Assembly: GCA_003561595.1 (NCBI GenBank)
Contig: PWWF01000122.1
Coordinates: 1-8,175 of the forward strand
From: Paracoccaceae bacterium
Lineage (GTDB): Bacteria > Pseudomonadota > Alphaproteobacteria > Rhodobacterales > Rhodobacteraceae
Length of the DNA stretch: 8,175 bases
Direction of reading: 5' to 3'
Under the pieces are notes generated by a model. It worked only from the letters and a program-made list of their open reading frames with translations. It made no database searches and had not been told where the DNA came from. Below, in pieces: positions 1 to 5,467 of the stretch. The stretch's first letter is position 1. Each line of letters begins with the position of its first letter. Position numbers and translations under genes: made by a program.

Positions 1-200
1 AAGATGTGGATCTTGTTGCAGGGCGCCAGATCGCTGCCAGTCTGGGCGATCCCGATAACCGGGCGCTCGCCCTGCAATTCGGCGCGGGTATAGCCCTGAT
101 TGAGATAGCGTTCGATATAGAGCGCGGTCATGCCAGGATTATTGGGGTTGTCGAACCATTCCTGAGAGCGGAATTTGCGGCCTGCGCGCGTGTCGGTCAT
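1..200 (-). CDS. IlvD/Edd-family sugar-acid dehydratase, N-terminal part (xylonate dehydratase-like), cut by window edge
   Basis: Only the first 66 codons are in the window. The visible protein contains [10 protein letters not shown] (residues 10-19), the stretch [15 protein letters not shown] (23-37) and [15 protein letters not shown] (48-62). These match my memory of the N-terminus of Caulobacter D-xylonate dehydratase and related IlvD/Edd enzymes. Family members are cytoplasmic Fe-S enzymes that remove water from aldonic acids (xylonate, arabonate, gluconate, galactonate) to give 2-keto-3-deoxy acids; Cys61 in the PCN motif is a family cluster ligand. The start is the ATG at 200-198, preceded by AAAGGA. 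Another ATG four bases upstream (204-202) is out of frame. The gene begins 17 bp after the stop of the LacI-type regulator on the same strand, so the two probably form an operon. The exact substrate cannot be read from this fragment; branched-chain dihydroxy-acid dehydratase is less likely given the N-terminal sequence. Confidence 0.85.
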   Translation of the reverse strand, partial: MTDTRAGRKFRSQEWFDNPNNPGMTALYIERYLNQGYTRAELQGERPVIGIAQTGSDLAPCNKIHI

Positions 201-217
201 TCATTGGTCCTTTCGTG

Positions 218-1270
218 TCAACTGGTCGCGCCTGGCGCTGGCCCGCGACGTGCCGTGCTTTGGCGCGCCATCAGGTCGAACCCCGCATCGATATGGCGCG
301 CGGAAATCTCTTCGCCTGCAAGTGCTGCGAGGATCATCCGGACCGCCTGTCGGCCCGTGTCATAGCGATGCGTGCGCACAGAGGTGATCGTGGGCACCGA
401 ACTTGACACGACATCAAGGTCATTGAAACCCACGATACCCATCTGATGCGGAACGGAAATGCCGCGCCGCTGGCATTCGAACAATGCCCCCAGCGCGACG
501 TCATCATTGTTGCAGAACACCGCATCGGTATCGGGTGCGCGGGCCAGCAGATCGGACAGCAACTGCCCGCCAATGGTGAAGGATGAAGGTTGCGGCGTGG
601 TCACGACGCGGTTCGCATCTGCCCGAATGCCGTGATCGGCCAGCGCGTCATGATACCCGGCCAGACGCCGCTGTGCGCGCGGGTCCATGCGCGCACCCAG
701 AAAGCCGATATTCCGGTAGCCCTGTTCCAGCAGATGCGCCACGGCCTCGCGCCCGGCGGCGCGCTGGTCGCACCCCACGATCATGTCGATCGGATCGCTG
801 CCGGTTTCCATGACCTGCACGACCGGGCAGGCCATGTCGCGCAGCAGATTGCGCGCGGTTTCGGTCTGGTCGATCCCGACGACGATCATGCCTGCGGGCC
901 GCTGCGTTGCAAAGATGCGCAGCAAATCCTCCTCGCGCGACAGCCGGTAGCGGGTATTGACGAATTGCGGCGTGTAGGGGCCACCCTCCAGCGCGTCCAT
1001 CACACCGCTGAGCAGGTCGCCGAAGATCTGGTTCGTGAGCGAGGGAATCACCACCCCGATGATCCGCGAGCGTGCCGAGGCAAGCGCCTGAGCCGCCGGA
1101 TTGGGCACATATCCAAGCGATGAAACTGCAGCAGCGACGCGCGCCCGCGTTTCCGGCGTGACCATTTCGGGCGCTCGCATGGCACGCGAGGCTGTTATCA
1201 CGCTAACATTTGCCTCGGCCGCGACATCGGACAGCCTAACTGCCTTGTTTTTATTGTTTTTGTTCGACAT
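218..1270 (-). CDS. LacI-family (GntR-like) transcriptional regulator of the TRAP/dehydratase locus
   Basis: This 350-residue protein has the full LacI-family layout. The N-terminal helix-turn-helix lies at about residues 13-32 (LSDVAAEANVS, then VITASRAMR as recognition helix), followed by a hinge helix around 57-65 with the DNA-intercalating Leu63. A periplasmic-binding-protein-like effector domain starts near residue 70 (IIGVVIPSLTNQIF) and includes the conserved VFCNNDDVALGALFECQRRG stretch. It resembles E. coli GntR, the gluconate repressor, throughout. An upstream in-frame ATG (1330-1328) lies inside the operator palindrome and would add 20 unrelated residues, so I chose the ATG at 1270-1268, although its Shine-Dalgarno is weak (AGGG only two bases away). 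It is divergent from the TRAP genes and upstream of the dehydratase, so it is inferred to repress both, with a sugar acid or keto-deoxy acid as inducer. Confidence 0.93.
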   Translation of the reverse strand: MSNKNNKNKAVRLSDVAAEANVSVITASRAMRAPEMVTPETRARVAAAVSSLGYVPNPAAQALASARSRIIGVVIPSLTNQIFGDLLSGVMDALEGGPYTPQFVNTRYRLSREEDLLRIFATQRPAGMIVVGIDQTETARNLLRDMACPVVQVMETGSDPIDMIVGCDQRAAGREAVAHLLEQGYRNIGFLGARMDPRAQRRLAGYHDALADHGIRADANRVVTTPQPSSFTIGGQLLSDLLARAPDTDAVFCNNDDVALGALFECQRRGISVPHQMGIVGFNDLDVVSSSVPTITSVRTHRYDTGRQAVRMILAALAGEEISARHIDAGFDLMARQSTARRGPAPGATS

Positions 1271-1300
1271 GGCCCTGCGGTTTTTCGCGTAATCGTGATT

Positions 1301-1330
1301 TTCACATTTGACAATGATATACGTTATCAT
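1301..1330 (+). promoter_or_regulatory. Candidate promoter of the TRAP operon
   Basis: A -35-like TTCACA (1301-1306) and a -10-like TATCAT (1325-1330) each match the sigma-70 consensus at five of six bases, with an 18-bp spacer. Transcription would start near 1337, leaving a leader of about 60 bases before dctQ. The -10 box is the right arm of the palindrome. A perfect TTGACA at 1308-1313 is also present but has no good -10 at the proper distance. Confidence 0.5.
1314..1330. promoter_or_regulatory. Putative LacI-type operator, 17-bp perfect inverted repeat
   Basis: The sequence ATGATA-TACGT-TATCAT has six-base arms that are exact reverse complements around a five-base spacer, with a CpG at positions 9-10. 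LacI-family repressors bind such palindromes and insert the hinge leucine at a central CpG step. It lies between the divergent LacI-type gene and the TRAP operon and overlaps the best -10 candidates on both strands, which suits a repressor site. The assignment to this regulator is inferred from position. Confidence 0.7.
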
Positions 1331-1344
1331 CTACGACATCTCAA
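1314..1344 (-). promoter_or_regulatory. Candidate promoter of the lacI-dehydratase operon
   Basis: Reading the minus strand, TTGAGA (1344-1339) matches the -35 consensus at five of six bases. TATCAT (1319-1314) lies 19 bp downstream and TATATC (1321-1316) lies 17 bp downstream, either of which could be the -10. Both overlap the palindrome, so the regulator would repress its own transcription. The spacing of the better -10 is slightly long, so this call is tentative. Confidence 0.4.
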
Positions 1345-1395
1345 GCCGTTTGTGCGAGGGGTCCGCCCCGGCGGCACATCTGGGGAGGGGGGATC

Positions 1396-1926
1396 ATGAA
1401 GTTTCTGGCGCGCATCGAAATGGTGCTTGTCCGGATAGCCGAGGTTGCGCTGGTCCTGTTGCTGGCGGGGATGACTGCCATGGTTTTTGGCAATGTCGTG
1501 CTGCGTTACGGCTTCAACAGCGGCTGGAATTTCTCTGAAGAGATGTCGCGCTACTTTTTCGTCTGGCTGACCTTCATTGGTGCCATTCTGGCCTTTCGCG
1601 ACCATAATCACATCGGTGTGGAGACATTCGTGCGCCTGCTGGGGCCGATCGGGCGGCAAGTCTGCATCGCGGCGACCAATCTGATCATCATGATCTGTGC
1701 AGCAATCCTGTTCTGGGGGACATGGGTGCAGCACCCGATCTTTGCCTCGCAGACAGCGCCGGTTGTCGGGCTGTCGATGATCTATGTCTATGGCATCAGT
1801 TATTTCACCGGCGCCGCAATCGCCCTGATCGCGGCAATCCGGCTTGTTCAGGCTGTCATCGGGCGCACATCGGCGGCGGAGTTGGCGCGCTTTACCGGTG
1901 ACTACGATCTGGAGGATCGTCACTGA
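1396..1926 (+). CDS. TRAP transporter small permease (DctQ family)
   Basis: This 176-residue inner-membrane protein has four hydrophobic segments, as expected for a DctQ subunit. It carries the family signature in the first half: NVVLRYGFNSGWNFSEEMSR, then FFVWLTFIGAILAFRDHNHIGV. DctQ pairs with the large permease and is needed for sodium-driven uptake of a substrate handed over by the periplasmic binding protein. The ATG at 1396 has a strong GGAGG (1384-1388) seven bases upstream. The stop TGA shares one base with the ATG of the next gene (TGATG), typical of translational coupling. It is the first gene of the plus-strand operon and sits behind the operator-promoter region. The family is clear; the substrate is inferred from neighbours to be a sugar acid. 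Confidence 0.95.
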   Translation: MKFLARIEMVLVRIAEVALVLLLAGMTAMVFGNVVLRYGFNSGWNFSEEMSRYFFVWLTFIGAILAFRDHNHIGVETFVRLLGPIGRQVCIAATNLIIMICAAILFWGTWVQHPIFASQTAPVVGLSMIYVYGISYFTGAAIALIAAIRLVQAVIGRTSAAELARFTGDYDLEDRH

Positions 1927-3203
1927 TGGTGCTCGCGGTTTTCCTTGGGACGCTCTTTTTCGGCCTTGCAATCGGGGTGCCGGTCGCCTTTGCGCTGATG
2001 TTCTGCGCGGTCGTGCTGATGACCTATATGGGTATCTTCAACCCGCAGATCGTCAGCCAGCAGATGGTGACGGGGGCCAATTCCTTTACGCTTCTGGCCA
2101 TTCCCTTCTTTCTGCTCGCGGGCGAGTTGATGAATGCGGGCGGGTTGTCCAGGCGCATCGTCGCCTTTGCAATTTCTCTGGTGGGGCATATCCGCGGGGG
2201 GCTGGGCATCGTGGCGGTGATCGCGGCGGTGGTGATGGCCTCGCTCTCCGGCTCTGCCGCGGCGGATTCGGCGGCGCTGGCGGCAATCCTGATCCCGATG
2301 ATGCGCGAGGCAGGCTATAACGTGCCGCGTTCCGCCGGGCTGATGGCGGCTGGCGGCGTGATCGCCCCGGTCATCCCGCCCTCGATTGCCTTCATCATCT
2401 TTGGCGTTGCGGCCAATGTCTCGATCACGGCACTGTTCATGGGGGGCATCGTGCCGGGGCTGATGATGGCGGTGTCGCTGGTCATCGCCTGGCTGATCGT
2501 GGCGCGGCGCGAGAATGTGGAAACCCTGCCCAAGGCGACCGGGCGCGAACGCCTGGCAGCCACGGTCAAGGCCGGCTGGGCGCTGATGATGCCCGTCATC
2601 ATTCTGGGTGGCATCCGCTTCGGCATCTTCACCCCGACCGAGGCGGCGGTGATCGCGGCGGTCTATGCGTTCTTCGTGGGCATGTTCGTGTATCGAGAGT
2701 TGAAGGTTTCGCATCTGTATCAGGTGCTGCTGAATGCGGCGAAAACCACATCCATCGTGCTGTTTCTGGTCGCGGCGGCGCTGGTGACAAGCTGGCTGAT
2801 CACGCGGGCAAATATCCCCAACGAGATCATCGGTTTCCTGTCGCCCATCATCGACAACCCGAAAATGCTGATGCTGGTGATCGTTCTGCTGGTTCTGGTT
2901 GTGGGCACAGTGCTCGATCTGGCCCCGACAATCCTGATCCTTGCTCCTGTCCTGATGCCCGTGATCCGCGCCGCCGGAATCGACCCTGTCTATTTCGGCA
3001 TCATCTTCGTGATGACGACCTGTGTCGGGCTGCTGACACCGCCTGTCGGTGTCGTGCTCAACGTGGTCAGTGGCGTGGCCCGCGTGCCGCTGGGCAAGGT
3101 GATCTGGGGCGTGTTGCCGTTTCTGGCCGCGCAGGTGGGCGTTCTGCTGTTGCTGATCGCTTTCCCCGAAATCGTATTGGTGCCGCTGAGCATCCTGCGG
3201 TGA
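1926..3203 (+). CDS. TRAP transporter large permease (DctM family)
   Basis: This 425-residue protein is the usual length for a DctM subunit and is almost wholly hydrophobic, consistent with about a dozen membrane helices. Family landmarks include IPFFLLAGELMNAGGLSRRI near the N-terminus, the SGSAAADSAALAAILIPMM stretch, and GGVIAPVIPPSIAFIIFG. In the second half there is FTPTEAAVIAAVYAFFVG, followed by LDLAPTILILAPVLMPV and GLLTPPVGVVLNVV. DctM forms the sodium-coupled translocation pathway in the inner membrane together with DctQ. Its GGAGG (1911-1915) lies inside the end of the preceding gene, ten bases before the ATG, and the two genes overlap by one base. The binding-protein gene follows after 37 bases. 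Confidence 0.96.
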   Translation: MVLAVFLGTLFFGLAIGVPVAFALMFCAVVLMTYMGIFNPQIVSQQMVTGANSFTLLAIPFFLLAGELMNAGGLSRRIVAFAISLVGHIRGGLGIVAVIAAVVMASLSGSAAADSAALAAILIPMMREAGYNVPRSAGLMAAGGVIAPVIPPSIAFIIFGVAANVSITALFMGGIVPGLMMAVSLVIAWLIVARRENVETLPKATGRERLAATVKAGWALMMPVIILGGIRFGIFTPTEAAVIAAVYAFFVGMFVYRELKVSHLYQVLLNAAKTTSIVLFLVAAALVTSWLITRANIPNEIIGFLSPIIDNPKMLMLVIVLLVLVVGTVLDLAPTILILAPVLMPVIRAAGIDPVYFGIIFVMTTCVGLLTPPVGVVLNVVSGVARVPLGKVIWGVLPFLAAQVGVLLLLIAFPEIVLVPLSILR

Positions 3204-3240
3204 ACCTGTAACTGTCTTCAACCATGGGAGGAAATAAACC

Positions 3241-4248
3241 ATGAAGACCCTGACCAAACTGTCCCTGACAACGGCCCTGACAGCAGGGCTGGCGCTGCCG
3301 GCCTTCGCCGATATCCAGTCGCGCACCATCACCATCTCGAACGGGGTGGCGGAATCGCACCCGGTCGGCAATGGCGTCGAGGCGATGCGCGAATGCATCA
3401 ATGAGCGCACGGATGGCGCCTGGACCATCAATGCGTTCTGGTCCTCGGCCCTGGGCGATGACCTGACGGCGACGCAGGCGCTGCGTTCGGCCACACAGGA
3501 AATGGTCATCACCTCGACCTCGCCGCTGGTGGGGATCGAACCGGCGCTTGGCGTGTTCGACCTGCCGTTCCTGTTCTCGGACTCGGCCGAGGCGGATGCG
3601 ATCCTCGACGGCGATTTCGGGGATTTCATGACCGAGAAGCTGGCCGACCGCGATCTGATCAATCTGGCCTATTGGGAAAACGGGTTCCGCAACCTGACCA
3701 ATTCGGTCCGCCCGGTCACCAGCCTCGAGGATTTCGAGGATATGCGCGTGCGCGTGATGCAGAACAACATCTTCCTCGACACGTTCAATGCGTTGGGCAC
3801 GAACCCGACTCCGATGGCCTTTGGCGAGGTGTTCACCGCGCTGGAAACCCGCGCCATCGATGCGCAGGAAAACCCCTATGTGACGATCGACACATCGCAA
3901 TTCTATGAGGTGCAGGGCTATCTGTCGGCCACCCAGCATGCCTATACGCCGTTCCTGGTGCTGTTCTCCAAGCCGATCTTCGACACATACTCGGAAACCG
4001 AGCAGGAGATTCTGCGCGAATGCGCCGTCATCGGACGCGATGAGCAGCGCAGCGTCAGCCGCGAATTGTCGGATGTGTCGCTGGCCAATGTGCAGGAAGC
4101 AGGCATGCAGTTCAACGAGATCAGCGATGAAGAGATGGCCCGCATCCGCGAGGCTGTCGAAGGCGTCTATGAAACGCACGCCGAATCCATCGGTATCGAT
4201 GTGATCGACCGCATGCAGGCGGAACTGAACGCGCTGCGCGGAAACTGA
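3241..4248 (+). CDS. TRAP transporter periplasmic substrate-binding protein (DctP family)
   Basis: This 335-residue protein starts with a Sec signal peptide: a basic start (MKTLTK), a hydrophobic core, and a likely cut after ALPAFA, between residues 23 and 24. The mature part is a DctP-type binding protein. Residues in typical ligand positions are Arg150 in ENGFRNLTN and Arg171 in MRVRVMQN, the family arginine that salt-bridges the substrate carboxylate. Asn211 lies in AQENP, after NPTPMAFGEVFTALETR. The usual RVP motif is RVM here. The protein captures an organic acid in the periplasm and delivers it to DctQM. A GGAGG (3227-3231) lies nine bases before the ATG. Because the divergent operon encodes a sugar-acid dehydratase under a GntR-like regulator, an aldonate is the best guess for the ligand; other carboxylates remain possible. 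Confidence 0.95.
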   Translation: MKTLTKLSLTTALTAGLALPAFADIQSRTITISNGVAESHPVGNGVEAMRECINERTDGAWTINAFWSSALGDDLTATQALRSATQEMVITSTSPLVGIEPALGVFDLPFLFSDSAEADAILDGDFGDFMTEKLADRDLINLAYWENGFRNLTNSVRPVTSLEDFEDMRVRVMQNNIFLDTFNALGTNPTPMAFGEVFTALETRAIDAQENPYVTIDTSQFYEVQGYLSATQHAYTPFLVLFSKPIFDTYSETEQEILRECAVIGRDEQRSVSRELSDVSLANVQEAGMQFNEISDEEMARIREAVEGVYETHAESIGIDVIDRMQAELNALRGN

Positions 4249-4259
4249 TCCGGCGCTCC

Positions 4260-4285
4260 GGGGCAGCGGCCTGGTCCGTTGCCCC
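4260..4285 (+). terminator. GC-rich hairpin after dctP, possible terminator or mRNA-stabilising element
   Basis: GGGGCAGCGG and CCGTTGCCCC form a 10-bp stem (nine Watson-Crick pairs plus one G-T) around a six-base loop, beginning 11 bases after the DctP stop codon. No run of T follows, so it is not a textbook intrinsic terminator. It may slow exonucleases, giving extra binding-protein mRNA, or mark the end of the TRAP operon. Confidence 0.5.
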
Positions 4286-4321
4286 ACATCCCCATCCCCA
4301 GACATAACAGGCAGCACCCGC

Positions 4322-5209
4322 ATGTCCCGGCTTTCCCCGACCCTTGCGGGGGTCTTGATGATGCTTTTCGGCATGTTTCTCTTTGCCGCAAATGATGCGC
4401 TGGGCAAATGGCTGGTGGGCACCTATTCGGTGGGGCAGGTGCTGCTGCTGCGCTCACTGGTGGCACTGGTGATCCTGCTGCCCTTTCTGGTGGGCTTTGG
4501 CTGGCGCAGGCTGTTTCAGGTCGAACGCCCGGGCCTGCAGGCCGCGCGCGTCGCCCTCGCCAGTGCCGAGGTGTTCTGCTTCTACCTTGCCGTACGCAGC
4601 CTGCCGCTGGCAGATACCATGACATTCTGGATGGCCTCGCCGATCTATGTTGCGCTGCTCTCGCCGCTGCTGCTGCGCGAAAGTGTCGGGCTGCTGCGTT
4701 GGGGGGCGATCCTGCTGGGGTTTGTCGGCGTGTTCATCGCACTCGCACCTGAGGGCGGGGCCGGGCTGGACCTGCCCAGCATGATCGCGATTGTCGGGTC
4801 GCTGTGCTTCGCGCTGATGGTCATCACCGGGCGCAGCCTGCGCGGCACGCCCGATGTGACGCTCGTCTTCTGGCAGTTGATCGGGGCGGGCGCGCTTGGC
4901 TTTGTCGCGGCCCCTGTGGGCTTCGTGATGCCCGATATAATGGATGGCGCGCTTCTGGGGCTGCTGGGGGTGGTGGCGATGGGCGCGCATCTGTGCATCA
5001 CCCGCGCGCTGAAGCTTGCCGATGCCAGCCTGCTGGCACCGCTGCATTACACGCTGCTTCTATGGGCGATCCTGCTGGGCTGGCTGTTCTTTGGCGATAT
5101 CCCGCAGGGGCGGCTGCTGTTCGGGGCGGCGATCATCGTTCTGGCGGGCCTGATCCTGGCCTGGCCCAACCGGCGCGCCTTGCGCGAAAAGGCTCGCGCG
5201 CCGGGCTGA
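4322..5209 (+). CDS. EamA/DMT-superfamily transporter
   Basis: This 295-residue protein is very hydrophobic and has the usual length and duplicated structure of a drug/metabolite transporter. Two EamA repeats of about five helices each lie at roughly residues 8-142 and 153-283. The first holds the typical opening FLFAANDALGKWLVG and the LPLADTMTFWMASPIYVALL segment. The second ends with LHYTLLLWAILLGWLFFGD, characteristic of the last EamA helices. The C-terminus is short and basic. Family members export or import small metabolites across the inner membrane; the substrate cannot be predicted from sequence. The ATG at 4322 has only a weak CAGG ten bases upstream. It lies 73 bases after DctP, beyond a strong hairpin, so it may be read through from the TRAP operon or have its own weak promoter. 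Confidence 0.9.
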   Translation: MSRLSPTLAGVLMMLFGMFLFAANDALGKWLVGTYSVGQVLLLRSLVALVILLPFLVGFGWRRLFQVERPGLQAARVALASAEVFCFYLAVRSLPLADTMTFWMASPIYVALLSPLLLRESVGLLRWGAILLGFVGVFIALAPEGGAGLDLPSMIAIVGSLCFALMVITGRSLRGTPDVTLVFWQLIGAGALGFVAAPVGFVMPDIMDGALLGLLGVVAMGAHLCITRALKLADASLLAPLHYTLLLWAILLGWLFFGDIPQGRLLFGAAIIVLAGLILAWPNRRALREKARAPG

Positions 5210-5262
5210 GTGCCTTGGCACAGGGCAGAGGGCATCATTTGTCGCCCAAGCTGGCGAAACAC

Positions 5263-5339
5263 TGGCGACCCCGGCAGGATTCGAACCTGCAACCTGCCCC
5301 TTAGGAGGGGGCTGCTCTATCCAGTTGAGCCACGGGGCC
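5263..5339 (-). tRNA. tRNA-Arg, anticodon CCT
   Basis: The minus strand folds into a full cloverleaf of 77 bases. The acceptor stem is GGCCCCG with CGGGGTC (one G-T pair), and the D stem is GCTC/GAGC. The anticodon stem GCCCC/GGGGC encloses the loop CTCCTAA, and the T stem GCAGG/CCTGC encloses TTCGAAT. Discriminator G and an encoded CCA follow. The anticodon at 5305-5303 is CCT, reading the rare arginine codon AGG. No integrase or duplicated tRNA end is seen nearby. Confidence 0.97.
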
Positions 5340-5350
5340 GATCGTGGAAG

Positions 5351-5379
5351 CGCATAGCGCGTTTGCGCGGGGCTGTCAC
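5351..5379 (-). promoter_or_regulatory. Candidate promoter of the tRNA-Arg gene
   Basis: On the minus strand GTGACA (5379-5374) matches five of six bases of the -35 consensus and is followed after exactly 17 bp by TATGCG (5356-5351), a weak -10. Transcription would start about five bases before the mature tRNA, followed by a GC-rich stretch, as is common for stable RNA promoters. Confidence 0.4.
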
Positions 5380-5392
5380 CCCATGGCGCGGC

Positions 5393-5409
5393 CCGCAATT
5401 CGCTTGCGG
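5393..5409. promoter_or_regulatory. Putative LacI-type operator, 17-bp perfect inverted repeat
   Basis: CCGCAA-TTCGC-TTGCGG has exact six-base arms around a five-base spacer and a CpG at positions 9-10, the same geometry as the palindrome at 1314-1330. The core GCAA..CG..TTGC also resembles known LacI-family sites such as the PurR box. It ends 58 bases before the second LacI-type gene and overlaps that gene's likely -35, suggesting autoregulation. The pairing with this regulator is inferred. Confidence 0.55.
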
Positions 5410-5431
5410 CCTGTCGCTGTGGCGCTAACAT
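5404..5431 (+). promoter_or_regulatory. Candidate promoter of the second lacI-type gene
   Basis: TTGCGG (5404-5409) could be a -35 box and TAACAT (5426-5431) a -10 box, matching three and four consensus bases with a 16-bp spacer. Transcription would begin near 5438, about 30 bases before the TTG start codon. The -35 is the right arm of the palindrome. The match is modest. Confidence 0.33.
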
Positions 5432-5454
5432 GGGTCTATCTGTCCGAACGCCAC

Positions 5455-5458
5455 AGGA
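5455..5458 (+). promoter_or_regulatory. Shine-Dalgarno that fixes a TTG start
   Basis: AGGA lies nine bases before the TTG at 5468. An in-frame TAA at 5426 and the absence of any ATG or GTG between it and the helix-turn-helix leave this TTG as the only reasonable start. Confidence 0.7.
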
Positions 5459-5467
5459 ATTTGCCCC

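Noticed and set aside
590..1123. Plus-strand open frames opposite the first LacI-type gene, and minus-strand frames at 4454-5047 and 5849-6517
   Set aside because: All lie opposite strongly supported genes and have low-complexity, charged translations typical of shadows.
1308..1313. Perfect TTGACA as -35 of the TRAP promoter
   Set aside because: No reasonable -10 lies 16-18 bp downstream (CTACGA or TACGAC); the TTCACA/TATCAT pair is better.
1271..1330. Longer N-terminus for the first LacI-type regulator
   Set aside because: The upstream ATG lies inside the operator palindrome and would add 20 residues unlike any LacI N-terminus.
1920..3662. Long minus-strand open frame of 580 codons opposite the TRAP permease gene, and a similar one at 3067-4422
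   Set aside because: The translations are rich in His, Arg, Gln and Asp with no recognisable domain, and they lie exactly opposite well-supported permease and binding-protein genes. They are frame shadows caused by high GC content.
5242..5257. Small hairpin TCGCC-CAAGCT-GGCGA downstream of the tRNA
   Set aside because: Only five pairs and no T-run on either strand, so it is too weak to call a terminator.
5251..5268. Short direct repeat CTGGCGA at the 3' end of tRNA-Arg, considered as an attachment site
   Set aside because: Seven bases is within chance, there is no integrase gene, and the flanking genes show no sign of an inserted element.
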